Source of the DNA: Lachnospiraceae bacterium AC2029
GTDB taxonomy: Bacteria; Bacillota; Clostridia; Lachnospirales; Lachnospiraceae
NCBI GenBank assembly: GCA_000703065.1
Contig: JNLK01000001.1
Span: forward strand, 1,882,001 to 1,946,000
DNA: 64,000 bases
Direction of reading: 5' to 3'
The notes under the pieces were generated by a model, which was not told the DNA's origin, did not search any database, and was given only the letters and a program-made list of their open reading frames with translations. Each line of letters starts with the position of its first letter. Positions within the stretch are counted from its first letter, which is position 1. Position numbers and translations under genes: made by a program. Below, in pieces: positions 23,910 through 33,644 of the stretch.

Positions 23910-25475
23910 ATGAGTACAAAGTCAGAACCGAACAAAGATACAACAAACAGTACTGAAGAAACCAAAACAAAAGACAGGAAAAAAGGAAAAGGAAAAGTCA
24001 GTAAACTGAAGGTGGCCGGTGTTATCTGTGCTGCCGTTGAGTTTGTCATTTCCGTCTTCTTTATCTATTTTGCAATCTCCACACAGGTAGTTCCGATGAA
24101 GTATGCCCTGATCGCCGGGATCGTTCTGGGAATCTTCCCGATCCTGGTAGTGCTTATGCAGATGAGCAAGCAGACGGGTATCGTCGGTATCGTTCTGTCC
24201 GTGATCATCATGGCGATCGTAGGCTACGGGATCTATCTGGTACGTCATGCAAATAAGGCATTGGATACCATGACGGGAGCCACGACGGAGATCACGGTGG
24301 TGAATGCCTACGTGAAAAAGGCAGATCCGGCCAATTCCATCAATGAGGCGGTGGACAACCATTATAAATTCGGAATCCTGAAGGTCAGTGAACGTGACAA
24401 GGTAAACGAGGCCATCGGGGAGATTGAAAAGACCCACAGCACCACGCTGGATGTTATGGAGTATAATTCGATCTATGAGATTGTAAGTGCATTGGATAAA
24501 GGCGATATCAAGGCGTTTATCACAAGTGCCGCATTTGTCTCCGCATTGGATGGCTCCGAGGAGTATCAGCATTATTCCGAGGGTCTGAAGATCATCATGG
24601 AGAAGCAGGTGGAGACCGAGGTCAAGACCGAGGAGAAGAAGGTGGAAGTTCCGAAGGATGCAGGAACCTTCTGTATGTATATCAGCGGTATCGATACCTT
24701 CGGATCCGTATCCGTAAAGAGCCGAAGCGATGTAAACATCATTGCCGTTGTAAACAGGAACACGAGACAGATCCTGCTGGTTACCACACCGCGTGATTTC
24801 TACGTGCCGCTGTCCATCTCGGACGGAAGTCCGGATAAGCTGACCCATGCGGGTATCTATGGTATCGAGGTTTCCATGGAGACTCTGGAAATGGTTTATG
24901 ACATTTCCATAGATTATTATCTCCGCATGAATTTCACCGGATTTATCGATATCATCGATGCGCTGGGCGGAATCGATGTGGATTCAACGTATTCCTTCAC
25001 CACAAGGATGCAGTACGATACCTTCTATTATGAGTCCGGTATCAATCATCTGTCCGGACGTGCAGCGCTTGCCTTTGCAAGAGAGCGTCATTCCTTCGGC
25101 GACGGTGATTTCCAGCGTGGACGGAATCAGATGGCCGTGATCAAGGGTGTGATCTCCGCTATGGAGTCCTCGCAGCTGCTGTATAATTTCAGCGACGTCA
25201 TGGCAGAGCTTTCTGAAAGCTTCGAGACAAATATGTCAAAGGCTGAGGTCGGAGAGATCGTTCAGGAACAGCTGGAGAGCTCGAAGAGTTGGAACGTACT
25301 GACCTACGAGGTGCTTGGAACACCGGATATGCAGGTATGCTACACAGGTGGTGGAAATGCATCTGTTGTCGTTCCCAACTGGGACAGTGTTGAATATATC
25401 AAGGGCGTGATGAATCGTGTTCTGAACGGTGAAGTACTGACTCAGGAAGAGATCACGGAGAATTCGCCGAAGTAA
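23910..25475 (+). CDS. LytR-CpsA-Psr (LCP) family glycopolymer ligase-like protein
   Basis: 521 residues from ATG 23910 (MSTKSEPNKD), preceded by GAAAGAGGTAGAAGA. A Lys-rich cytoplasmic N-terminus is followed by three hydrophobic helices at about 30-105, an extracytoplasmic linker, and the LCP domain at about 255-430: SRSDVNIIAVVNRNTRQILLVTTPRDFYV, LGGIDVD, and the Arg-rich GRAALAFARERHSF...DFQRGRNQ. LCP enzymes attach teichoic acids, capsule or other glycopolymers to peptidoglycan. The three-helix start rather than one is the longer Clostridial form. Thematically linked to the surface island at 30.8-39.4 kb. Confidence 0.92.
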   Translation: MSTKSEPNKDTTNSTEETKTKDRKKGKGKVSKLKVAGVICAAVEFVISVFFIYFAISTQVVPMKYALIAGIVLGIFPILVVLMQMSKQTGIVGIVLSVIIMAIVGYGIYLVRHANKALDTMTGATTEITVVNAYVKKADPANSINEAVDNHYKFGILKVSERDKVNEAIGEIEKTHSTTLDVMEYNSIYEIVSALDKGDIKAFITSAAFVSALDGSEEYQHYSEGLKIIMEKQVETEVKTEEKKVEVPKDAGTFCMYISGIDTFGSVSVKSRSDVNIIAVVNRNTRQILLVTTPRDFYVPLSISDGSPDKLTHAGIYGIEVSMETLEMVYDISIDYYLRMNFTGFIDIIDALGGIDVDSTYSFTTRMQYDTFYYESGINHLSGRAALAFARERHSFGDGDFQRGRNQMAVIKGVISAMESSQLLYNFSDVMAELSESFETNMSKAEVGEIVQEQLESSKSWNVLTYEVLGTPDMQVCYTGGGNASVVVPNWDSVEYIKGVMNRVLNGEVLTQEEITENSPK

Positions 25476-25500
25476 AACAAAAGAAAAGGGATTTGTACGT

Positions 25501-26421
25501 ATGAATAAAGAACCGGTTCTGGTTGTGATGGCTGCCGGCATGGGCAGTCGTTTCGGAGGATTGAAGCAGGTGGCAAAGGTGGATGAAGCAGGTCATGCAC
25601 TGATGGATTACGCCATTTATGATGCATATCGCGGAGGTTTCCGGGAAGTGCTCTTTATCATCAGGAAGGATTTTGAAACCGAATTCCGGATGAAGATCGG
25701 AGACAGAGTTGCCCGGAAGATGAAGGTCAGCTATGTACGCCAGGAACTGGAGGATCTTCCTATGGGAGATACGATCCCGGAGGGAAGAGTGAAGCCCTGG
25801 GGAACGACCCATGCCCTGTTCTGCTGCAGGGAGGCACTGGCCGGAAGATCGTTTCTGACCGTGAATGCAGATGACTATTACGGAGTGGAGTCCTTCCGCC
25901 TGGCTTATGAATTCCTGACGGAGCCGAGCGGTGATCCGAACCGTCATGCCATTATCGGATATCAGGCCCTTCGGACACTGACGGAGAACGGTACGGTGTC
26001 CCGCGGTATCTGCCAGACGGATGATGCCGGAAATCTGCTTCGGATCGATGAAAGAAAAGAGATCAAGCTGGAAGACGGCGTCGGCTATTTTACGGTAGAC
26101 GGCGGCGAGAACTGGGAAGCGATTCCCGAGGATGCGAAAGCCTCCATGAATATGTGGGCCTTCCGTCCCGGCTTTATGGAAGATATTTCGGGTGCATTTC
26201 CTCTGCGCTTTGCAAGGGGAGTGGAGAAGAACCCGCTGAAATTTGAAGAAACCATTTCCGATGCGGTACAGGATATGATGGATCGGGGGAAAGGCTCTGC
26301 CGTAGTTCTGCCCACCACATCTGCCTGGTTCGGAATGACCTATCAGGAGGATATTCCTTCCGTGGTCGATGCACTTCGTGTGCTCACGGATTCCGGAGTA
26401 TATCCGGAGGGTAACTGGTAA
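25501..26421 (+). CDS. Sugar-phosphate nucleotidyltransferase-like protein
   Basis: 306 residues. The Rossmann-like NTP_transferase start is VLVVMAAGMGSRFGGLKQV (G-x-G-S/T-R-F with a pyrophosphorylase Lys), followed by the second substrate region WGTTHALFCCREALAGRSFLTVNADDYYG, where the paired Asp would bind metal. This fits a nucleotidyltransferase that activates a sugar phosphate; the sugar cannot be told. Start ATG 25501, 25 bases after the LCP gene, so the pair is probably co-transcribed and may act on the same surface glycan. Confidence 0.85.
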   Translation: MNKEPVLVVMAAGMGSRFGGLKQVAKVDEAGHALMDYAIYDAYRGGFREVLFIIRKDFETEFRMKIGDRVARKMKVSYVRQELEDLPMGDTIPEGRVKPWGTTHALFCCREALAGRSFLTVNADDYYGVESFRLAYEFLTEPSGDPNRHAIIGYQALRTLTENGTVSRGICQTDDAGNLLRIDERKEIKLEDGVGYFTVDGGENWEAIPEDAKASMNMWAFRPGFMEDISGAFPLRFARGVEKNPLKFEETISDAVQDMMDRGKGSAVVLPTTSAWFGMTYQEDIPSVVDALRVLTDSGVYPEGNW

Positions 26422-26430
26422 GAAATGTAT

Positions 26431-26470
26431 TGCCACGGAGCGGGAGACTGTTCCGTGGCATGTTGTTTTT
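26431..26470 (+). terminator. Intrinsic terminator after the nucleotidyltransferase gene
   Basis: TGCCACGGA and TCCGTGGCA form a perfect 9-base stem followed by TGTTGTTTTT. Confidence 0.85.
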
Positions 26471-26567
26471 GGGGCAATATGACCGGCAGATGGGTATGCT
26501 TGGTGTTGACCGATGCAGCATTGAGCAGGACGTGGTTTCTCACTCCTGCCCGATATGGGGGAATGAT

Positions 26568-27200
26568 ATGGCAAAGACGGCGGATAAGAAGAATAAGGGC
26601 AGGAAGGTTCCGTTTTATGAGAAACGGGGGACGGATGTTTTTTGTAAGATCGCCGGAGTCCTGGCGGGACTTATGATCCTGGCGTCGCCCTTCTTTCATT
26701 GGAAATGTGTCTGGGTAAAGGTGGATATCCGGGTGCACGAGGGCTTTTCCCTCTTTGATATGGTGAAATATGTATTCAGGATTGAAAATATGCAGACGGC
26801 GAATATGAAGCTGCTGATGGTATTCCTGTTGTTCCTGATCTGTCTTACCGGAGTTTCGGTCCTGTATTTTGCCCTTCGGGACCAGATCAATCCCGCACGT
26901 TTTCAGAACAGTGATTTTGTGGCAAATCGCCTGGTAAGAAGATTCCGGCTGATCGGTCATCTGGTTCCGCTGGCACCCGCCATTATTTCTCTGATCATTT
27001 TTAAGAAACAGGATGTGTTTCTTGTATATACCAACCGGCTGGAGGATACCTATTACAGCTGGCAGACTATGGCTGAGGCCAGCGGACATGACTGGAAGCT
27101 TCCGGGGGCCGGATGGCTCTGCTTCTTCGGAGGGATGGCGCTGTATCTTGTCGCTGAGGGCCTCCGATATCTTGTGAATACACTGACTGAGGATGACTGA
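26568..27200 (+). CDS. Four-helix membrane protein, function unknown
   Basis: 210 residues from ATG 26568 (MAKTADKKNK) with GGGGGAATGAT upstream; the frame is open to 26430 but that part covers a terminator. A Lys-rich start is followed by hydrophobic helices at about 28-45, 80-102, 132-150 and 185-202, with an extracytoplasmic loop between the first two. I recognise no family. It converges on aroA with only 7 bases between stops and no terminator between them. Confidence 0.65.
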   Translation: MAKTADKKNKGRKVPFYEKRGTDVFCKIAGVLAGLMILASPFFHWKCVWVKVDIRVHEGFSLFDMVKYVFRIENMQTANMKLLMVFLLFLICLTGVSVLYFALRDQINPARFQNSDFVANRLVRRFRLIGHLVPLAPAIISLIIFKKQDVFLVYTNRLEDTYYSWQTMAEASGHDWKLPGAGWLCFFGGMALYLVAEGLRYLVNTLTEDD

Positions 27201-27207
27201 CCTTTGG

Positions 27208-28599
27208 TCATCCCAGAATCTTTGAAAGATCTTCGTAAAATCCCGGATAGGATTTTGCAACGGCCATGGGCTGCAGGATCTTCACCGGTCCTTCGGTCCT
27301 AAGAGATGCGATGGCCGCGGCCATGGCGATCCGATGGTCGTTATGGGAGGATACCGTTCCTCCCGGAAGTGTGGAGGAGCCTTCGATCCGGAGCTCGGAT
27401 TCCGTGGAGGTGCAGACTGCGCCCAGACGCGTCAGCATTTCCGTGACGGTGGCAACCCGGTCGCTTTCCTTGATACGGAGGCGTTCGATATTCCGGATGA
27501 CGGTGGTTCCCTCCGCATAAGCGGCTACAACGGACAGGATCGGAACCAGATCGGGAATATCTGCCGCATCAATGGTGATCCCCTGCAGTGTTCCGCCGCT
27601 GACGGTAAGGGCTACGGTGCTGTCGTCCGTTTCGGAGGGCTCCGCATCGATCCTTGCTCCGAAATGCTGAAGCAGGGAAACGATGGTCTTATCACCCTGG
27701 GGAGACGTCAGGTCGCAGCCGGTGACGGTAACGGGGTTTGGAAGGAGCGCACCCGCAGCCAGAAAGAATGCGGCGTTGGACCAGTCACCTTCCACCTCTG
27801 CAAGGCAGGGAGAATCGGAGGAGGATGTTACGGCATCCTCCTCTGTTTTATTTGCACGATCGTCCGACGGGTGTCCCTGACAAAGGAAGGCCTGACTGCC
27901 GGGAATCTCAAATACTGTGGAGATCCCCTCCTCGGTCTCTTCGTCTTCCGTGATCCGGATCCCGAACTGTCGCAGGACCCGCAGCGTAATGTCCACATAG
28001 GGACGGGATTCGAGCCGGCCGGTGATCACCAGACGGGAGTCCTCCGGAAGATTCGGTAATGCCAGAAGTAATCCGGTGATGTACTGTGAGGATACGCCTC
28101 CGTCGATCCTGTATTCTCCTGCGGAAAGCTGACCGCTGATCCGGAGAGGATTGGTGCCCTGCGGAGAGAGGGTGACGCCGTGGCGGCACATTTCCTCATA
28201 CAGGGGCGAGAGAGGACGGGAGGGAAGTCTTCCCTCCATAGTAAGCTCTGCCGTGATGCCGAGAGCCCCCAGAACGGGAAGCAGGAATCTTAAAGTGGAT
28301 CCGCTTTCGCCCACGGACAGCCGGGCCGGAGTCCCGGAACGGAGTCCGTGGACCAGAAAGCCCTCCGGTGTCCGTTCGATCTTTGCTCCCATGGCTTCCA
28401 GACATCCGGCTGTGGCATCGATATCCTTTGATGTGACCGGACAGCGGACCAGTGTGACCGCATCCGAAAGAGCGGCTGCGATGAGAAGCCGGTGTGCATG
28501 GGATTTGGAGGGGATCGCGGCGACTGTGCCGCCCGGGATCTGCTCCGGATGCGTCAGGATCACCGAATCCTCCTGAAGTTGTATATGCGGGTGGATCAT
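27208..28599 (-). CDS. aroA: 3-phosphoshikimate 1-carboxyvinyltransferase (EPSP synthase)
   Basis: About 463 residues. It joins shikimate-3-phosphate and PEP in the shikimate pathway. Motifs: IPSKSHAHRLLIAAALSD (Lys and Ser of the active site), GESGSTLRFLLPVLGALG, RPLSPL, GGVSSQYITGLLLALP, EGDWSNAAFFLAAGALL, the late DLVPILSVVAA, RLRIKESDR and SSHNDHRIAMA. An insertion of about 20 residues (QGHPSDDRANKTEEDAVT) precedes the EGDW segment. The start, complement 28597-28599 (MIHPHIQL), overlaps the tyrA stop by ATGA, so translation is coupled to tyrA. Confidence 0.94.
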   Translation of the reverse strand: MIHPHIQLQEDSVILTHPEQIPGGTVAAIPSKSHAHRLLIAAALSDAVTLVRCPVTSKDIDATAGCLEAMGAKIERTPEGFLVHGLRSGTPARLSVGESGSTLRFLLPVLGALGITAELTMEGRLPSRPLSPLYEEMCRHGVTLSPQGTNPLRISGQLSAGEYRIDGGVSSQYITGLLLALPNLPEDSRLVITGRLESRPYVDITLRVLRQFGIRITEDEETEEGISTVFEIPGSQAFLCQGHPSDDRANKTEEDAVTSSSDSPCLAEVEGDWSNAAFFLAAGALLPNPVTVTGCDLTSPQGDKTIVSLLQHFGARIDAEPSETDDSTVALTVSGGTLQGITIDAADIPDLVPILSVVAAYAEGTTVIRNIERLRIKESDRVATVTEMLTRLGAVCTSTESELRIEGSSTLPGGTVSSHNDHRIAMAAAIASLRTEGPVKILQPMAVAKSYPGFYEDLSKILG

Positions 28600-29462
28600 T
28601 TTCCGTCCACTGCCTCCTTTGCCATCTTTCCTTCGTGAAGCAGCTCCCACAGGCGCTTCCGGTCTTCGTCCTGCAGGGCATCCCGGTATTCGCCCAGGGA
28701 TTTGATGATGGAATCCAGCTCATGGATCAGGTTGTCCCGGTTGTCCATGAAGATCTCGGTCCACATGGTTTCATTCAGCCAGGCAACTCTGGTCAGATCC
28801 TTGTAGCTTCCTGCGGAGAATCCCCGGTGATGAAGGGCGGTTGGGCTCTTCATGTAGGCGTTGGATACGATATGGGCCAGTTCCGAGGTGAAGGCGATCA
28901 TCTCGTCGTGCTTCTCTGCGGAGCAGATGGTGATCCGTCCGAAGCCGCAGGGCGCGAAAATGGCCTTTGCAGTAGCCAGGGTATCGAATTCCGTCACGTC
29001 ATCCGGTACAAGGATCATGGATGCGCCCTTGAAGAGTGTTCCGACACTGTGCCTGTAGCCGGAGGTCCTTTTGCCGGCCATCGGATGACCGCCGATGAAG
29101 GTGAAGCCCTTCTCCGCTGCCAGAGGGAAGAGGGCCTGACATACATTCCGTTTCAGCCCGCCGGTGTCGATCACATATGCTCCGGGACGGATCCTGTCCG
29201 CAACGGAACGTACATAGTCGATTATGGCCTCGGGATAGAGCGCCACCAGCAGAAGATCGCATTCGGGGATACGTTCCTCCGTCAGTTCCCCGTTTAAGGT
29301 TCCGTCCTCCACGGCTGCGGCAACCGCTGAGGGATCCCGGTCGGTTCCGAGGATCGTGCAGTCGGTATTCTCTCTGTAGGCCTTTGCATAGGAGCCGCCG
29401 ATCAGACCCAGACCGACGATTCCGATGGTGTGTACATTTGCAAATGTAAAGTCATACTCCAT
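28596..29462 (-). CDS. tyrA: Prephenate dehydrogenase
   Basis: 288 residues. NAD(P)-binding TyrA converting prephenate to 4-hydroxyphenylpyruvate for tyrosine synthesis. The Rossmann loop IGIVGLGLIGGSYAKA is at the N-terminus, and the catalytic GGHPMAGKRTSGY (His and Arg region) and FTSELAHIVSNAYM follow. No C-terminal ACT domain, so feedback control may differ from the longer form. First gene of the tyrA-aroA operon. The region upstream (29463-29701) is AT-rich and presumably holds the divergent promoters. Confidence 0.93.
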   Translation of the reverse strand: MEYDFTFANVHTIGIVGLGLIGGSYAKAYRENTDCTILGTDRDPSAVAAAVEDGTLNGELTEERIPECDLLLVALYPEAIIDYVRSVADRIRPGAYVIDTGGLKRNVCQALFPLAAEKGFTFIGGHPMAGKRTSGYRHSVGTLFKGASMILVPDDVTEFDTLATAKAIFAPCGFGRITICSAEKHDEMIAFTSELAHIVSNAYMKSPTALHHRGFSAGSYKDLTRVAWLNETMWTEIFMDNRDNLIHELDSIIKSLGEYRDALQDEDRKRLWELLHEGKMAKEAVDGK

Positions 29463-29701
29463 AGAACTCAGTTCCTTTCGTTTGTGTAAAATGTATGGAA
29501 AATTGAAGATTCATTTACCAATCCGGTACACTTTGCCGCATTAAAGCGAAAAAGCATACCGACACTATACCACGAATCAGCCGAAGATACAAGAGATACG
29601 CTCCATTTTACAACGTTTTTTTTCCTTATATGTAGGAGGGGCAGAGGCGGAACGAAAAATGCTTTCTTGCAGAATCACGGGAATCGTGCTAAGGTTGTCG
29701 C

Positions 29702-30616
29702 ATGGATACGCTAGAGAAAGAAAATGAAAGAAAGAAACACAGGCTTGGTATCCTCTGTGTGATCGTTGCAGCCTTCGGCTTTTCGCTGATGACCTTCTTT
29801 GTCCGGCAGGCGGGGGATGTTCCCACACTCCAGAAGGCCTTCTTCCGGAATGCCTTTGCGGCGGTGATCGCGTTCGTCTCGCTGATCGTTTCGACAAAGA
29901 AGGAGAAGGGAGTCAGGCCGAGAGATTATTCTTCCTTTATTAAGCCGGGCTGCGGAAGGGATATCCTGTTCCGTTGTCTCTTCGGGACCTCGGGCATGAT
30001 CGCCAACTTCTACGCCATCGATCATCTGGGGATCGCAGATGCCAACATGCTGAACAAGATGTCCCCCTTCTTCGCGATCCTGCTGTCCATTCCGATCCTG
30101 AAGGAGAAACCGTCGAAGCTGGACTGGGCCAGTGTGCTGATCGCATTCTTCGGCGCGCTGCTGATCATCCGGCCGGGAACGAACCTTGCGCTTGGTCCGG
30201 CGCTTTTGGGACTGTACGGCGGCTTTGGAGCGGGGACCGCATATGTATTCGTGCGTTCACTGGGACGAAAGGGGGAACGTACCCCGGTCATTGTGCTCTG
30301 CTTCTCCCTGTTCTCCTGTATGGTCACGCTTCCGCAGCTGATCTTTGCCTTCCATCCCATGACCGGTGAGCAGTGGCTGTGTCTCTGCCTGGCCGGGATA
30401 TTTGCGGCGCTTGGGCAGTTCGGGATCACAACGGCGTATAAGCTTGCGCCGGCAAAGGAGATTTCCGTGTTTGACTATACGCAGGTTGTGTTTGCAGCGC
30501 TGCTGGGGATCATTTTTCTTGAGGAAACGCCGGTTCCGCTCAGTATCCTCGGCTATGTGATCATCATCGGTACGGCCGTATTTCGCTGGAACCGACTGCG
30601 AACCAGAGAAAAGTGA
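29702..30616 (+). CDS. DMT-superfamily (EamA-type) transporter
   Basis: 304 residues with ten hydrophobic helices in two repeated halves: the first has TFFVRQAGDVPTLQKAFFRNAFAA and NFYAIDHLGIADANMLNKMSPFFAILLSI, and the second TAYKLAPAKEISVFDYTQVVFAALLGIIFLEE, all as in EamA permeases. These export amino acids or other metabolites; the substrate is not readable. The tail is short and basic. The gap 30617-30865 is AT-rich with no gene. Confidence 0.9.
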   Translation: MDTLEKENERKKHRLGILCVIVAAFGFSLMTFFVRQAGDVPTLQKAFFRNAFAAVIAFVSLIVSTKKEKGVRPRDYSSFIKPGCGRDILFRCLFGTSGMIANFYAIDHLGIADANMLNKMSPFFAILLSIPILKEKPSKLDWASVLIAFFGALLIIRPGTNLALGPALLGLYGGFGAGTAYVFVRSLGRKGERTPVIVLCFSLFSCMVTLPQLIFAFHPMTGEQWLCLCLAGIFAALGQFGITTAYKLAPAKEISVFDYTQVVFAALLGIIFLEETPVPLSILGYVIIIGTAVFRWNRLRTREK

Positions 30617-30865
30617 TCTGCTGCTGGATAGCAAAAAAAGGATATGAGAAGATCTACACCCCATATTTTGTGGTGTGTCCGGAGCCGGTCACAATTAAGT
30701 TTATATAAAAATGCGACATAAAACGTTTCATTTTAAAAACGCTTTGTGCAACATGACAAAAGTGCCAAATCTGCTTGAATTATTGTAGCATAAATGATAA
30801 ACTATGGTGAGTCGCAAAATAAGTCTCTTAATTTTTGGGGGGCATGATTGAAGGAGGAAAAAAGA

Positions 30866-32035
30866 ATGAAGCGTATTAAGTATGCATTACTCGCTGCAGC
30901 ACTTACAGCAGCTTCTGTTGTAGTTCCGGCTGCAGGCAAGGCTGAGGCAGCAGGCGCAACCTGGAAGAAGGACGCTAAGGGCTGGTGGGTATCCTATGGT
31001 GGATCATCCTATGCTAAGAGCGAGTGGGTAGGCGGTTATTGGCTGAGAGCTACCGGTTATTGGGATGGAACATCCAAGAGGGCAACCTGGAAGAAGGATA
31101 CCAAAGGTTGGTGGTTTGGCTATAACAAGGGATGGTATGCAAAGGCCCAGTGGCAGCTGATCGACGGTAAGTGGTATTACTTCGATAAGGAAGGCTACAT
31201 GGCAGCTGATTGCTTCGTAGACGGATACTATTTAGGCAAGAACGGTGCATGGGACGGCAACAGCGCATTCAAGTGGGTCAGAGGAAAGAGCAATGTTGAC
31301 TGGTGGTATGGTACACCGGGCGGGGCTCAGTACCTTAAGGACGGCTGGTATACAATTGACGGTTACAGATATCACTTCGACAGCGAAGGCTGGCTGTGTA
31401 CATGGGGAGTTGAGAAGATCGGCGATAAGATCTACTCCTTCGATAAGAACGGTCATGAGGCTCAGTTCACAGCTGCTTGGGCAGGTAAGGAAGTTGAGGG
31501 CTCTGCAGAGTTCGTATTAAGAGATGACAACCGCGAGAAGGCAGCTAAGGACCTGAACGCATTCCTCGTACTTGCAACTGCTCCGGGCACAAGAAAGTAC
31601 ATGACCTTCAACGGCGTTACAAAGCGTGTTGAGCATGAGTCCGACGGCTCTACTGATTTCATCACAATTGACGGTGAGAAGCTGGTTGACTTTGTTCTGA
31701 GAACAAAGGTTACCAACGTTACAGTAAGCGGTAAGGGTACTGTTTCCACACTGCTTGAGAAGCTGACTCTGGCTGACGTTACAAACTCTCTGTATGCTCA
31801 GAAGGTAACGATCGGTGGCGTTGCATTCACAGAGTTCAGAATCAAGGACAACGTTGTATCCTTCAAGGCTGACGGTGAGTACACAAGATGCCTGCTTCAG
31901 GATAAGAGCGGTGTTACACTTGGTGAACTTGGATTCTTCTATACAGATGTAACCAACAAGAAGTTCTTCAAGACCCTGAAGTCTGTAGGTGTACTCGGAG
32001 ACAGCATTGTTTACACATCTGTATTCCCCAAATAA
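30866..32035 (+). CDS. Secreted cell-wall-binding-repeat protein
   Basis: About 389 residues from ATG 30866, with AAGGAGGAAAAAAG upstream. The signal peptide ends near KAEA/AG. Residues 30-180 are aromatic repeats (WKKDAKGWWVSY, WKKDTKGWWFGYNKGWY, DGKWYYFDKEGYM, DGYRYHFDSEGWL) of the glucan/choline-binding type; the rest (about 180-389) is a novel-looking domain of strands. Codon use is biased to GCT, GGT and GTA as in highly expressed genes, and the leader is long, so this may be an abundant surface protein. Near choline genes, choline-binding is possible. Confidence 0.8.
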   Translation: MKRIKYALLAAALTAASVVVPAAGKAEAAGATWKKDAKGWWVSYGGSSYAKSEWVGGYWLRATGYWDGTSKRATWKKDTKGWWFGYNKGWYAKAQWQLIDGKWYYFDKEGYMAADCFVDGYYLGKNGAWDGNSAFKWVRGKSNVDWWYGTPGGAQYLKDGWYTIDGYRYHFDSEGWLCTWGVEKIGDKIYSFDKNGHEAQFTAAWAGKEVEGSAEFVLRDDNREKAAKDLNAFLVLATAPGTRKYMTFNGVTKRVEHESDGSTDFITIDGEKLVDFVLRTKVTNVTVSGKGTVSTLLEKLTLADVTNSLYAQKVTIGGVAFTEFRIKDNVVSFKADGEYTRCLLQDKSGVTLGELGFFYTDVTNKKFFKTLKSVGVLGDSIVYTSVFPK

Positions 32036-32063
32036 TTTAAATCATAAGAGTTAGTTCACAGAG

Positions 32064-32099
32064 ATTAAGCTGTTAGGCGGGCACGCTTAACAGCTTAAT
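32064..32099 (+). terminator. Hairpin after the wall-binding protein
   Basis: ATTAAGCTGTTA and TAACAGCTTAAT form a perfect 12-base stem with a 12-base loop. The following bases (TCTGTC) are only weakly U-rich, so termination may be partial. Confidence 0.6.
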
Positions 32100-32132
32100 T
32101 CTGTCTAAGAAATCCAATTGAAGGTAGAGGTC

Positions 32133-33635
32133 ATGCAGCACCTGAAAAGAAAAATCACACATTGTATTCTGGGCTTGCTATTTCTTTTCGCCGGTATCCT
32201 CGCCTGGCCTTCGGAAACGGCCTGGGCAGGAGACATCAATGGTGCCGAATCAGGTATCATAGCAGCGGCCAGCGGAACATTTGAGTACAATGGAAAGACC
32301 TATCGGGCATACTCAGGGTACATCGGTGAGCTTTATGCCTATCTTTCCAGGGACGGGGTGGATCTGACACCCGGACAGGCGAATACAGCGATCAACTATA
32401 TTTACTCAAACGTGGCAACCGGCGTATCCAATGGATACTTATACGAGGTTGGAGGAAAGGGCGATCCGGATGCGACTACGGAGGAGCCGACTGAAACACC
32501 GACCACGGCCACAGAAGTCACGGAAGTAACAGAGCAGCCGACAGAAGCCACGTCGGCTACAGAGGAACCGGTAACCACGGCTCCCGAACCGGTAACAACG
32601 GAAACTCCTGCCGTGGAGATGGATTCCGAGGTCCAGGACATTTTCGATAAGGTTGAGGACAGTCAGGATAATAAGAAGCAGCTGAATCAGCGTGTAAAGC
32701 CTGAGGAGGCTGATGCGAGTGCGGTGATCAAGGAGGACTCCATTGTGATCGACACCGGTGACGGTGATCCGATCGAACTGGACGTTGATCATCGGATCGT
32801 TCCTGAAAGCTGGACTACGGTTCTTGTCATTGTTTCGATCGTGACCTTTGCCGTTGCGGTTCTTGCATGTCTGGTCCTGATCCTCAGGAAATGCATGCGC
32901 TTCAAGAAGGATGATCACAGAAAGCCGAGGCATGGGCATCGGAAGAGACGGAGGATCCGTAAGATCTGCCGTCGGATCCTGACCGTGACTACGGCGATCA
33001 GCGTTGCAGGAATCTTCCTGCTGCTGGCAGTCTTCATTGTAGTATTTAATAACAGCCATATTCTTCAGAGTGTGCAGGAAAGCGGATATTACCGCTATGC
33101 ATATATCGAATATCTGGCGGATAACGGTAAGACCGAGGAGGATACGACCGAGGTCTCCGAAACGAGAAATCTCTCCTATGATGACTTTGTCATTCGGGAG
33201 AAACAGGCCACGGAGCAACTGCTCCTGGGCAATCGGGACGTAAAGTACCAGCAGAGCAATGTGGCTCCGTATGTACAGCGTCTCAAGGAGGATATCCGGT
33301 TCTCGATCATCCTCAGTGGGGTTCTGTTCCTGCTGACATTTATTCTTGGATGTATCTTTACGATCTTTATGGATCTTCGGAGAGACCGTGGTATTCGAAT
33401 GATAGCAACCTCCGAGCTGATCGGAACGGTATTTGCCGGCGTGTTTACGGGATTGCTCCTGTTGATGAATCCGGCAAAGCATCTTTTTATCGAACCTGAT
33501 TATCTGTATCTGTTCTTTAAGAATCAGGTAGACTGGACGATCCGGGTTCTTTCGGTGACTGCCATTTTCGGACTGGTCATCGGTATGTCGCTGGTGGGAG
33601 TATATTTCAACCGGCGCAAAGAGAAATCGAATTAG
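32133..33635 (+). CDS. Secreted/membrane protein with Thr/Glu-rich stretch and four membrane helices
   Basis: 500 residues from ATG 32133; an in-frame TTG at 32118 is less likely. Signal peptide to about residue 33 (ETAWAGD). A short globular part is followed by a Thr/Glu/Pro-rich stretch (EEPTETPTTATEVTEVTEQP), then a membrane helix at about 230-250, a highly basic cytoplasmic loop (KDDHRKPRHGHRKRRRIRK), and further helices near 290-310, 395-415, 435-455 and 475-495. No family recognised. Its position directly before cpsB suggests a part in surface polysaccharide export or anchoring. Confidence 0.7.
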   Translation: MQHLKRKITHCILGLLFLFAGILAWPSETAWAGDINGAESGIIAAASGTFEYNGKTYRAYSGYIGELYAYLSRDGVDLTPGQANTAINYIYSNVATGVSNGYLYEVGGKGDPDATTEEPTETPTTATEVTEVTEQPTEATSATEEPVTTAPEPVTTETPAVEMDSEVQDIFDKVEDSQDNKKQLNQRVKPEEADASAVIKEDSIVIDTGDGDPIELDVDHRIVPESWTTVLVIVSIVTFAVAVLACLVLILRKCMRFKKDDHRKPRHGHRKRRRIRKICRRILTVTTAISVAGIFLLLAVFIVVFNNSHILQSVQESGYYRYAYIEYLADNGKTEEDTTEVSETRNLSYDDFVIREKQATEQLLLGNRDVKYQQSNVAPYVQRLKEDIRFSIILSGVLFLLTFILGCIFTIFMDLRRDRGIRMIATSELIGTVFAGVFTGLLLLMNPAKHLFIEPDYLYLFFKNQVDWTIRVLSVTAIFGLVIGMSLVGVYFNRRKEKSN

Positions 33636-33644
33636 AGGACGATC